61,748 nt of DNA from Candidatus Spongiihabitans thiooxidans. GTDB taxonomy: Bacteria; Pseudomonadota; Gammaproteobacteria; Arenicellales; Poriferihabitantaceae. The position numbers were made by a program, and so were the translations under genes. The stretch is from positions 1-61,748 of the forward strand of contig LFLB01000013.1 in assembly GCA_001543005.1 (NCBI GenBank), written 5' to 3'. A model generated the notes under the pieces. It searched no databases and was not told the DNA's origin. It was given only the letters and a program-made list of their open reading frames with translations. Below, piece by piece: positions 21,569-29,484 of this stretch (the first letter of the stretch is position 1; every line of letters begins with the position of its first letter).

Positions 21569-22804
21569 CATCTCCATCGGATAGCGGGTCAACTGCCGCA
21601 CCCCCTCCTTGGTTACCAGTACCTGCTCTTCGAGCTTGACCCCTTCACCGGCATTTTCAGAACCGATATAGGATTCCACACACAGGGTCATATTTTCTTC
21701 GATTACACCATCGAAACCTTTCTCATCATATACCCCGATATGTTTGATATTTGGGTATTCGTCGGCTAATCCGACACCATGGATGAGCGATCCATATTTA
21801 GTATCAGAAAACGCTGACGGAATTTCCCAGGCAGCATCGGAAACTTCACGGAAAGTCATTCCCGGCTTAATCACGGACTTGTTGTGCTGGATTTGCTCAT
21901 AAGCAAACGCATAGATTCGACGTTGCTGGTCGGTCGGTTTATCGCCACATACCCAACTTCGCGACATATCTGCACAATAGCCATAAGGGCCGATCAAATC
22001 CGTATCGAAACTGACCATATCACCTCGTTCGATGACTCGCATTGAACTTTCTCGAAACCATGGATAGGTTCGTGGCCCCGAGGACAACAAGCGGGTTTCA
22101 ATCCACTCGCCGCCCAGAGAAACATTGGCTTCATGCAGTTTTGCCCACAATGCGTTTTCGGTGATGCCGGGTTCAAGCGCGGCGCGCATTTTTCCAATGC
22201 CAATCTCGCACACGTCGATTGCACACTGCATCAGCACTAACTCTTCCTCCGATTTAATCACTCGCGCGAGCTCAAGCACCTCAAGACCATCGTGAATTGA
22301 AAGACCTCTGTTGAGTAATGGTTCGCAGCCGGTATAGGACAGTCGATCGATGGCAAGGCGTTTATTTCCGCCACCGTGGGTGTTTATTAAATCCGCAATA
22401 TCATCGGCAAAATTTTCCGCTTTTTCCCGAGTACGGTTGCCAGCGGTGAAAAAATAAAAAGAGGTGTTAACCCGATATTCATCAATCGTTGGAATCCCCT
22501 CTGCCAAATGCGGGTAGCACCCATAATCAAATAAGATTAATGGGCCGTCTGTGGCAATAAAAACACAGCGGGTTTCATAATGGGAACACCAAACCTGCAT
22601 ATTAGTGGCATCGCAGGCATATCGGCAATTCAACTGATCGAATAACAAAATTCCCGCATAATCGTGCTTGCGTAGTTGTGCCTGAATGCGTTCCAGGCGG
22701 TATCTGCGGACTTTGTCTATATCAACCGGCGCTTCGGTATATTCCATAGCGCCGTGCTGTCGTGCGGCTACATTTCCACAAGAAAGATTCCCGTAAAGAT
22801 TCAT
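21557..22804 (-). CDS. M24-family metalloprotein resembling DMSP lyase DddP
   Basis: A 415-residue M24-fold protein. Relative to DddP, every residue I recall as functional is present at a near-constant offset of 28-29: D267, D269 (FDTDLIGPYG), D279 (CADMSRSW), Y337, H342 and D348 (KYGSLIHGVGLADE), E377 (CVESYIG) and E392 (KLEEQVL). The shared string GGEWIETRLLSSGPRT is also DddP-like. DddP cleaves dimethylsulfoniopropionate to DMS and acrylate. Many relatives annotated as Xaa-Pro peptidases have unknown substrates, often near methylamine genes. This one is about 30 residues shorter at the N-terminus than DddP. ATG at 22804 or residue 20 could be the start. Function is therefore open between DMSP lyase and a related hydrolase. 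Confidence 0.75.
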   Translation of the reverse strand: MNLYGNLSCGNVAARQHGAMEYTEAPVDIDKVRRYRLERIQAQLRKHDYAGILLFDQLNCRYACDATNMQVWCSHYETRCVFIATDGPLILFDYGCYPHLAEGIPTIDEYRVNTSFYFFTAGNRTREKAENFADDIADLINTHGGGNKRLAIDRLSYTGCEPLLNRGLSIHDGLEVLELARVIKSEEELVLMQCAIDVCEIGIGKMRAALEPGITENALWAKLHEANVSLGGEWIETRLLSSGPRTYPWFRESSMRVIERGDMVSFDTDLIGPYGYCADMSRSWVCGDKPTDQQRRIYAFAYEQIQHNKSVIKPGMTFREVSDAAWEIPSAFSDTKYGSLIHGVGLADEYPNIKHIGVYDEKGFDGVIEENMTLCVESYIGSENAGEGVKLEEQVLVTKEGVRQLTRYPMEMDWL

Positions 22805-22922
22805 TGATAACCCCGGTTTAGATAGGACAAACTGCGTATTCTATACATACGCCCTTGTCTATGCCAAGCGCAAATCCTGGCTCGTCATTGCCGTGATTGC
22901 GGTTGCGTCGGTGTTTGATTGG

Positions 22923-22945
22923 ATTATCGGGTCAAGCCCGATAAT
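22923..22945. repeat. REP-like palindrome
   Basis: Perfect 9-bp inverted repeat (attatcggg / cccgataat) around tcaag in the gap between caiD and the M24 gene. It resembles the cgggcttgacccg class of intergenic palindromes common in Proteobacteria. Confidence 0.6.
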
Positions 22946-23022
22946 GACGGCCGGAGAGCAGAACCGAGCGCCGTGGTTTTATGACACCCGCTATACATTA
23001 TTGGGTCGCCACGAGGGCTGGC

Positions 23023-23805
23023 TTACTTGCCTTTCCACACCGGTTTGCGCTTTTCCACAAACGCTAATGCACCTTCATACATATCTTCACTGTTATACAG
23101 TTTGTTTACGGTTTTAAGTGCCTGCGCATTAACCAAATCGATGGCCTCCTGAAATGGCAGTGTCTGGGTGGCGCGAACGGTCTCCTTGATCGCCGCAAAA
23201 ACCAGTGGCGGGCCTTGGGCCAGCATCTGTGCCAATTCGCCCGCTCTGGCCATTAGCTTATCGGCCGCAACAATTTCATTCACCAAGCCCCACCTAGCCG
23301 CTTCTTCGGCATCCATCCAACGACCAGTCAACAACATCTCCATAGCGATAGGGTGCGGCAGCCGTTTTGGCAGCTTGATGGTCGCGGCGTCGGCCAAAGT
23401 ACCGGCGTTAATTTCAGGCAGAGCGAATGACGCATGCTCGGCGGCGATAATAATATCGGCGGATATCATCAACTCGAATCCGCCGCCGCAAGCGATACCG
23501 TTGACCGCCGCAATAATTGGTTTATTCAAGTCCGGCAATTCCTGCAACCCGCCAAAGCCACCCACGCCAAAATCAGCCGTCACACCCTCGCCTTCCGCCG
23601 CCGCCTTAAGATCCCAGCCGGCACAAAAAAACTTTTCCCCGCCGCCGGTAATAATGGCCACGCGCAATTCGGGATTATCACGAAAATCCGCGAATACCCT
23701 CCCCAATTCCTGGCTGGTCGCGCTGTCGATGGCATTGGCCTTAGGTCGATCCAGGACGACTTCCAGCACCGAACCTTGAATATTTGTTTTTACTGCATCG
23801 GACAT
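23023..23805 (-). CDS. caiD: Carnitinyl-CoA dehydratase (CaiD-like enoyl-CoA hydratase)
   Basis: A 260-residue crotonase-fold protein that follows E. coli CaiD closely: LDRPKANAIDSATSQELG, RVAIITGGGEKFFCAGWDLK, AAAEGEGVTADFG, KPIIAAVNGIACGGGFEL, the ASFALPE segment and the terminal ALAFVEKRKPVWKGK. It would hydrate crotonobetainyl-CoA to L-carnitinyl-CoA or the reverse. With the acyl-CoA dehydrogenase, CoA ligase and carnitine dehydrogenase 12-23 kb away it gives most of a betaine-to-carnitine route. A perfect palindrome lies 36 bases upstream. The caiD name rests on whole-protein resemblance and another enoyl-CoA substrate is possible. Confidence 0.83.
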   Translation of the reverse strand: MSDAVKTNIQGSVLEVVLDRPKANAIDSATSQELGRVFADFRDNPELRVAIITGGGEKFFCAGWDLKAAAEGEGVTADFGVGGFGGLQELPDLNKPIIAAVNGIACGGGFELMISADIIIAAEHASFALPEINAGTLADAATIKLPKRLPHPIAMEMLLTGRWMDAEEAARWGLVNEIVAADKLMARAGELAQMLAQGPPLVFAAIKETVRATQTLPFQEAIDLVNAQALKTVNKLYNSEDMYEGALAFVEKRKPVWKGK

Positions 23806-23840
23806 ATTGCTTATCGAATGAAATTCTGCTTAATTCAGAG

Positions 23841-23866
23841 TGTCCTCATAGTACCCTATGAGGACA
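23841..23866. promoter_or_regulatory. Perfect 11-bp inverted repeat, operator-like
   Basis: tgtcctcatag and its exact reverse complement flank tacc. It lies 36 bases upstream of the caiD start and about 107 bases upstream of the divergent PEP carboxylase. There is no T-run, so an operator is more likely than a terminator. Confidence 0.5.
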
Positions 23867-23972
23867 AGAATGTTCTGATGGAATATCAAAGGATAGCATT
23901 AGATTATTCAGCCCGGCAACAAAAACTCACGCTTTCAAGTAATAAGTGCAATTCAATTACGTATAAAATACG

Positions 23973-26804
23973 ATGAATTCTTTTGTCAACCATAAAAAAT
24001 TACCTTTGGAAACTATCAATTCAAGCCAGGCCAAATCAAATCGGGCCAAATCAAATCAGGCCAAATCAAATCAGGATCATGAAGCCTTGCGCGCCGACGT
24101 GCGACTACTCGGTAATCTGCTCGGCGAAACAATCAAAAAGCAGCATGGCGACAAGTTGTTTAACCTAGTCGAAGAAGTGCGTGGCGTAGCCAAACAAGCG
24201 CGCCGAGGTGATACCGACCAAACTCAGAAACTGATCGAAATCTTGTCTGGATTGAGACCGGGGCATCTTTTCAATCTTGCCCGCGCCTTCACTTTATTTC
24301 TAAATCTTGCAAACATCGCAGAACAACACCACCAAATACGTCAGCGGCGCGCCCTTGCGGTGCAAAAATACAGGTTTACCGGCTCCACTGATGAACAATC
24401 TGCAACAACCCACCCTGGTGGATTTTTAGAATCGGAATTGAGAAATTTAATAGATGCGAAGATAAAACCTGAACATTTATACGAGCAAATTTGTAAACTT
24501 AATATTGAACTCATACTGACCGCTCACCCTACCGAAATTTTACGGCGTAGCGTATCTTCCAAGTTTCAAAGGATTGCCGGCCTGTTAGCCGAGCAGGACC
24601 GTCACGATCTGTCGGATACCGAAAGGTTTGAAATTAAACTTGGGTTGCATCGAGCCATTACCGAAGTCTGGGAAACCGATGAAATAAGGCGGTTACGCCC
24701 AACGCCGGTGGATGAAGCAAAAACCGGACTGGTTGCCATGGAACATTCTCTTTGGGATGTTGTGCCTCGAATTTTGCGCGAACTTGACCAGGCAATGCGT
24801 AAGGTAACCGGAAAACGACTGCCCCTGGAAGCCGTACCCATTTGCTTTGGCTCGTGGATGGGCGGCGATCGAGATGGCAACCCCAATGTCACGCCAAAAA
24901 TTACCACTCAGGTTTGTGCATTGTCGCGATTAAAAACGGCTGAAATGTTTTGGGTGGAAATCGATGAATTGCGCCGCGACCTGTCAATGTCCAAATCCAA
25001 TCAAGCATTGCGGCATGTGGTCGGCGACCAGGTTTTGGAACCCTATCGGGCGTTGCTTGGAAGCGTTTTAAAGAAATTGGACGCAACGATAAAGTACTAC
25101 ACCCGGGTTCTCGATAGTTATGTATCGGTGAAACAATCGAACACAGTATCTATTCCAAAAATCAGCCCGGAAATCGACCCGGAAATCGACATCTACCAAT
25201 TCCGTGAACACCTCAAACAGCCGTTAATGCTGTGCTACCAATCGCTAATTGATTGTGGCGATGAAATGATTGCCGATGGTCGGTTAACCGACATTCTGAG
25301 GAGATTGGGTACATTCGGTCTGACCATGTTTAAGCTGGACATACGTCAGGAAGCCGCGCGCCATACCGAAACCCTGGACGCGATTGTCCAGTTTTTAGGA
25401 CTCGGTAGCTACGTTGAGTGGAACGAACAACAACGTCAGGAATTTTTGTTGAAGGAACTTCAAAGCAACCGCCCGTTAATTGCCTCAACTTTCCCCGAAG
25501 CCGATGATGCCAGCGAACAGGTGAAAGAAGTGCTAACCACATTTCGAATGATTGCCGCAGAAAATCACCAATCCTTTGGCGCTTATGTCATATCAATGGC
25601 CGCCAGTCCGTCCGATATTCTTGGGGTAACGTTGTTACAGAAGGAATGTCGAATTAAACACCCGTTGCGAGTAGTGCCGCTTTTTGAACGAGTAGATGAT
25701 CTGGAAGGCGCCAGTCGATGTATGGATACCCTGTTCAGCAATCCGTGGTACAAGCAATATATAAACGGCAAACACGAAGTCATGATTGGCTATTCAGATT
25801 CCGCTAAAGATGCTGGAATTCTGTCCGCATCCTGGGGGCTGTATCAGGCACAGGAACAATTGGTCGAAGTATTTGAAAAACATAACATCGAACTCACCTT
25901 GTTTCACGGCCGTGGCGGCACAGTGGCACGCGGTGGTGGACCTGCTAAAGAAGCCATATTATCCCAACCTCCGGGTTCAGTGAACGGCTCGATTCGCATT
26001 ACCGAACAAGGCGAAGTCATCCAGGCCAAATATGGCTTGCCCGGGATGGCGACGGAAACCTTGCAGGTTTATCTCGGCGCAGTACTTGAAGCCACGCTGA
26101 CACCGCCGCCCAAACCCAAAAAACAATGGCGCCAACAAATGACCGCACTGTCCAGGGAAGCCGTAGGCGAATTTCATAGTATCGTCAGGCATCATGACGA
26201 CTTTGTTGAGTACTTTCGGCAAGCAACCCCGGAACAGGAAATTGGCAATCTAAAAATCGGTAGCCGACCGGCGCGAAGACGCAAAGGCAGTGGCATACAA
26301 TATTTGCGCGCTATTCCGTGGATCTTTGCCTGGACTCAAACTCGACTGCTACTGCCGGCATGGTTAGGCGTCGGCAGCGCATTACAACATGCCGTGGACA
26401 ACGGTAAAAAGGATACCTTAATGGAGATGGAGCAGAATTGGCCTTTTTTCAAAGCCACGTTGAATGCCATCGAAATGGTATTTTCAAAGTCAAATCCAAA
26501 TATTTCCGCGATATATGACGAACGCCTAGTGCGTCAGGAACTCCAATATTTCGGTCAAACCCTAAGAGAAAAATTTCACCAAACCGTTGCGCTGTTGCTG
26601 GACATTACCCAACACAAAATACCGCTCGAAAACGTACCTGTTGTCCGCCAATCAGTTGATGTCAGGAACACCTATATGGTGCCGCTAAATCTGTTACAAG
26701 TTGAATTACTGGCAAGGATAAGAGAGCAAGGTGATGACAAGACCCTGGATGCGCTATTAGTCACCATCAACGGCATTGCCGCAGGAATGCGCAATACTGG
26801 ATAA
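23973..26804 (+). CDS. ppc: Phosphoenolpyruvate carboxylase
   Basis: A 943-residue anaplerotic enzyme making oxaloacetate from PEP and bicarbonate. Signature strings are LTAHPTE with catalytic H185, WMGGDRDGNPNVT, the loop FHGRGGTVARGGGP near residue 645 and the typical C-terminus GIAAGMRNTG, so the protein is complete. The first 35 residues carry a low-complexity Ser/Asn/Gln/Lys tract from a 15-bp repeat, and PEIDPEID near residue 400 comes from a 12-bp duplication. Both preserve the frame. It is transcribed divergently from caiD. No neighbour suggests a special role. Confidence 0.96.
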   Translation: MNSFVNHKKLPLETINSSQAKSNRAKSNQAKSNQDHEALRADVRLLGNLLGETIKKQHGDKLFNLVEEVRGVAKQARRGDTDQTQKLIEILSGLRPGHLFNLARAFTLFLNLANIAEQHHQIRQRRALAVQKYRFTGSTDEQSATTHPGGFLESELRNLIDAKIKPEHLYEQICKLNIELILTAHPTEILRRSVSSKFQRIAGLLAEQDRHDLSDTERFEIKLGLHRAITEVWETDEIRRLRPTPVDEAKTGLVAMEHSLWDVVPRILRELDQAMRKVTGKRLPLEAVPICFGSWMGGDRDGNPNVTPKITTQVCALSRLKTAEMFWVEIDELRRDLSMSKSNQALRHVVGDQVLEPYRALLGSVLKKLDATIKYYTRVLDSYVSVKQSNTVSIPKISPEIDPEIDIYQFREHLKQPLMLCYQSLIDCGDEMIADGRLTDILRRLGTFGLTMFKLDIRQEAARHTETLDAIVQFLGLGSYVEWNEQQRQEFLLKELQSNRPLIASTFPEADDASEQVKEVLTTFRMIAAENHQSFGAYVISMAASPSDILGVTLLQKECRIKHPLRVVPLFERVDDLEGASRCMDTLFSNPWYKQYINGKHEVMIGYSDSAKDAGILSASWGLYQAQEQLVEVFEKHNIELTLFHGRGGTVARGGGPAKEAILSQPPGSVNGSIRITEQGEVIQAKYGLPGMATETLQVYLGAVLEATLTPPPKPKKQWRQQMTALSREAVGEFHSIVRHHDDFVEYFRQATPEQEIGNLKIGSRPARRRKGSGIQYLRAIPWIFAWTQTRLLLPAWLGVGSALQHAVDNGKKDTLMEMEQNWPFFKATLNAIEMVFSKSNPNISAIYDERLVRQELQYFGQTLREKFHQTVALLLDITQHKIPLENVPVVRQSVDVRNTYMVPLNLLQVELLARIREQGDDKTLDALLVTINGIAAGMRNTG
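24028..24072. repeat. 15-bp x3 tandem repeat in the 5' end of ppc
   Basis: Three units of (a/g)ggccaaatcaaatc encode repeated AKSNQ/AKSNR pentapeptides. Confidence 0.85.
25166..25189. repeat. 12-bp tandem duplication inside ppc
   Basis: Two perfect copies of cccggaaatcga encode PEIDPEID in frame, in a surface-loop-like region. Confidence 0.8.
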
Positions 26805-26825
26805 ATACTGGGGCTTAGAGCAAAA

Positions 26826-26843
26826 AAGACAGGATTCTGTCTT
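26826..26843 (-). terminator. Candidate intrinsic terminator for the leftward E1/FeeM operon
   Basis: A 7-bp stem (aagacag / ctgtctt) around a 4-base loop is followed on the minus strand by a T-run. It lies about 180 bases past the EamA stop and just past the convergent ppc stop. The low-GC stem makes it only moderately convincing. Confidence 0.45.
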
Positions 26844-26899
26844 GATTAAGTGACCCCGTTCAGGGGTTGAGTTAACCGCCTGTGTTATTTCTACTCTGA

Positions 26900-26966
26900 C
26901 CCTGATCTCCCTGATCTCTTCTAATCTCTTTCGTGTCACTGCTTCTGTTTGATACTCTGTACTCTG
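26900..26966. repeat. Two short tandem duplications in the ppc-EamA gap
   Basis: ccctgatct occurs twice in tandem (26900-26917), and tactctg occurs twice in tandem (26953-26966). Confidence 0.6.
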
Positions 26967-27020
26967 AGTGCTTATGCCATAAGCAAAATTTGTTTCACCT
27001 GCCCACCAAAACACCGCAGA

Positions 27021-27899
27021 TCATTTACTCACTTTATACCTCCCGACGATAATCCCAGACACCACAATCAGCCCACACCCAATCACCAACCAAATATCCG
27101 GCCGGTCGCCAAAAACCAAATACCCCAAAATCGCCGCCATCACAATCTCGCTATAAGTATACGGCGCAATCACCGAAGCCTCGGTCTTCTCAAACGACTT
27201 AATAATAAAAATATGTGCAATCGCCGCCACCCCGCCGGCGAACATCAGCAAGCCCCACTCCCAAACCGCTAGCGCCTGCCAACTGAAAAACACAACCACC
27301 GAAGCCGCCGCCGCCCCAACCAACCCCGTATGAAAAACCGACACAATCGGCGGCGTCTCCCCCTCAATATACCGCGTCAAAAACAAAAACACCGCATAAA
27401 AAACCCCCGATCCCAAACCGGTTATGTACGCCGCGTCAAAGGGGGCAGCCACCGGCTTTATCGCAATCACCACTCCGGCAAAACCGACCGCAATCGCCGC
27501 CCACTGCACCGTGCTAATTTTTTCCTTCAAAAAGAAATAGCAAAGCAATGTCAAAACAAATGGCTCTATAAACCACAAAGTCAGCCCCGTGGTCAGAGGA
27601 ATTCGTTGAATGGTCGCATAAAGCAACCCGACCGCCAAAAACAACGCCGCCCCCCGTGCCAACAAAATCCCAGACACCGCCGGGTTCAAAGCCCGCGGCC
27701 CATACCTAAACCCAACATAAACCCCGGTGAACAATGCATGAAAAAAGAAACGTCCCCAAAGCACCACCAAAAGAGGCAATGTCATCGACAAATACTTCGC
27801 GGCCGCATCCGAAAACGAAATAATTTGCACCGCCACCACGATAGAGACGATGCCGGCCAAATGGTCTTGCTTTCGAGATTTGTCTACTTCAGATACCAT
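27021..27899 (-). CDS. DMT superfamily EamA-type transporter
   Basis: A 292-residue membrane protein with about ten hydrophobic helices in two EamA halves (for example FFLKEKISTVQWAAIAVGFA in the first and LGYLVFGDRPDIWLVIGCG in the second). The family exports amino acids, metabolites or small products. Its start overlaps the stop of the upstream FeeM-like acyltransferase gene by 16 bases, which couples it to that operon and suggests export of the operon's product. Cargo is unknown. Confidence 0.88.
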   Translation of the reverse strand: MVSEVDKSRKQDHLAGIVSIVVAVQIISFSDAAAKYLSMTLPLLVVLWGRFFFHALFTGVYVGFRYGPRALNPAVSGILLARGAALFLAVGLLYATIQRIPLTTGLTLWFIEPFVLTLLCYFFLKEKISTVQWAAIAVGFAGVVIAIKPVAAPFDAAYITGLGSGVFYAVFLFLTRYIEGETPPIVSVFHTGLVGAAAASVVVFFSWQALAVWEWGLLMFAGGVAAIAHIFIIKSFEKTEASVIAPYTYSEIVMAAILGYLVFGDRPDIWLVIGCGLIVVSGIIVGRYKVSK

Positions 27900-28531
27900 G
27901 TCATTGCCTCGTCGCGCGTGATTACATATTCAAAAAATTTACCTTTGCCGGATAACATATTCTTAACCCAGTCTTTCACCGTTATAGCCAATATGTAACA
28001 TTCCTCATTGTTCATCGGGTCGGCATACGACGAACCCGTGTCAACAAAACCCATCCTCCTCATCGATTTGTACGGACTTACTTTTGCACTTTTGTGACAA
28101 TCTGCTATAACAATATCCAAGTCATGTAAAAGCACATGGTGAAAAGATGCTTTTACCATACACCCATAAACACCAAACGGTGCTCCCGGTAGTTTAGTAT
28201 TCCTAAACTCCGGGTCCACCATTAACCGTTGCACCTCTGCAATTTTCGTTACCCTATCATCCAGAAACGGAATGTTTGTAGATTCCGTAATGTGTAAATC
28301 AGCACATCGTGAACGCACTATCCGCACAGTGCCGACAGGCTGCTCGCTGTATTTGGCCAAATAATAATGCGACCGGCCGTGGTAAGCATCGCCACTCGGG
28401 TCAACATTATCATCCAACCACCCAAACTCATCTGTATATATCCTTCGCCACAAAATCGCCACCTCGCTCAACTTGGCGTCGTTATCCACTACATCGGTGG
28501 TAACAAAATTATTTAGCGATGACTGTCGCAT
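27884..28531 (-). CDS. FeeM/autoinducer-synthase-like N-acyltransferase (GNAT fold)
   Basis: A 215-residue protein. ILWRRIYTDEFGWLDDN, HYYLAKY, VGTVRIVRS and, most telling, the EVQRLMVDPEFR motif recall the N-acyl amino acid synthase (FeeM) and acyl-homoserine-lactone synthase core, where E-x-x-R is conserved. MRRMGFVDTGSS matches the late GNAT beta-strand region. It may join an acyl group from acyl-CoA or acyl-ACP to an amine or amino acid. It lies 12 bases after the E1-like gene and overlaps the EamA gene by 16 bases. Assignment to this fold is reasonable, but substrate and product are unknown. Confidence 0.68.
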   Translation of the reverse strand: MRQSSLNNFVTTDVVDNDAKLSEVAILWRRIYTDEFGWLDDNVDPSGDAYHGRSHYYLAKYSEQPVGTVRIVRSRCADLHITESTNIPFLDDRVTKIAEVQRLMVDPEFRNTKLPGAPFGVYGCMVKASFHHVLLHDLDIVIADCHKSAKVSPYKSMRRMGFVDTGSSYADPMNNEECYILAITVKDWVKNMLSGKGKFFEYVITRDEAMTWYLK

Positions 28532-28543
28532 TGCCCGAATCGA

Positions 28544-29479
28544 CTACCTTACAAAATCTGAAAATTTACGCTGATACTCGTCCTCATTTACGAACTCACC
28601 GTTAAATTTGTAAACGCCACACTCCATTGTCGACGCATCCATCCACAAATAGTAGGGCATCGGCGGCAACTCGGTGCAGTAGGGTTCCTTGTCCAAACCA
28701 ATCAAAATTAACGCCGAACGCGCCACTATCATATACTGCCCCAGTGTGGGTGCCAAAGAAAGTATTGGAACATTGCCGTTGTCCTCCATCCATTGATATA
28801 TCCCGTCCTTGCTCGGGAATCGCGGCAAAAATGACGCCTGTAATTTTACCAGTTTGTCCACTACTTCTTTGGTCTGTTCAGCATCTGGTTTGATACCATA
28901 AAACTCTTCAAGCGTTAACCCATCTTTCTCAAACACGCATACATTGGCACCCCAGCCGACAACAGTGCCGGCCACACACGCGTTGCATTTGGCACTGCTT
29001 CTAAACGCTTTGTGCATATCATATCGTTCATCCACACAATAAAAATCTACGCAATCGATTATTAGATCGCAACCTTCCACAAACTCACCGGCCACATGTT
29101 TCTTCATTCCTTCGGGGAATATCTCGACCGTGACGTCCGGCGTTTTTTCCTGTATTAGTTCGCCCACAACGATCGATTTGTTTTTGCCAACGTTTTTCGG
29201 CGTTGCTCCCAACTGGCGATTGATGTTGGATATCTCGAAACTGTCCGGGTCGCAGATTTTAATGTGACCAACACCTAATTGTGCAAGCATCATGGCCATA
29301 CATCCACCTAGTCCACCATTACCTGCAACCCCAACCACAGAGCTCGCAAGTTTATCTTGCGACTCAATTCTCTGCTGTGAATCAATGCCCAGAAATAATT
29401 CATTTCGCCGAGTTCTCTCACGATAGAACTGCGCGTCTTTCTGGCCATCCAGCCTGATAATTCTTGCTCGCTTATGCAT
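28544..29479 (-). CDS. ThiF/MoeB/HesA-type E1-like adenylating enzyme
   Basis: A 311-residue E1-superfamily protein. FYRERTRRNELFLG is the N-terminal segment with conserved arginines, GVAGNGGLGGCMAMMLAQLG is the nucleotide-binding loop, and DPDSFEISNINRQLGA carries the Asp and N-x-x-R motifs. NACVAGTVVGWG follows. No CxxC zinc pairs are visible, unlike MoeB or ThiF. It would adenylate a carboxyl group, classically the C-terminus of a ubiquitin-like sulfur carrier, but no such carrier gene is visible nearby. It sits between an alpha/beta hydrolase (5 bases away) and a FeeM-like acyltransferase (12 bases away). Confidence 0.85.
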   Translation of the reverse strand: MHKRARIIRLDGQKDAQFYRERTRRNELFLGIDSQQRIESQDKLASSVVGVAGNGGLGGCMAMMLAQLGVGHIKICDPDSFEISNINRQLGATPKNVGKNKSIVVGELIQEKTPDVTVEIFPEGMKKHVAGEFVEGCDLIIDCVDFYCVDERYDMHKAFRSSAKCNACVAGTVVGWGANVCVFEKDGLTLEEFYGIKPDAEQTKEVVDKLVKLQASFLPRFPSKDGIYQWMEDNGNVPILSLAPTLGQYMIVARSALILIGLDKEPYCTELPPMPYYLWMDASTMECGVYKFNGEFVNEDEYQRKFSDFVR

Positions 29480-29484
29480 GACGA

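Noticed and set aside
27330..27998. 222-codon plus-strand frame opposite EamA
   Set aside because: Arg/Gln/His/Pro-rich translation is the expected shadow of a hydrophobic, C-rich membrane gene.
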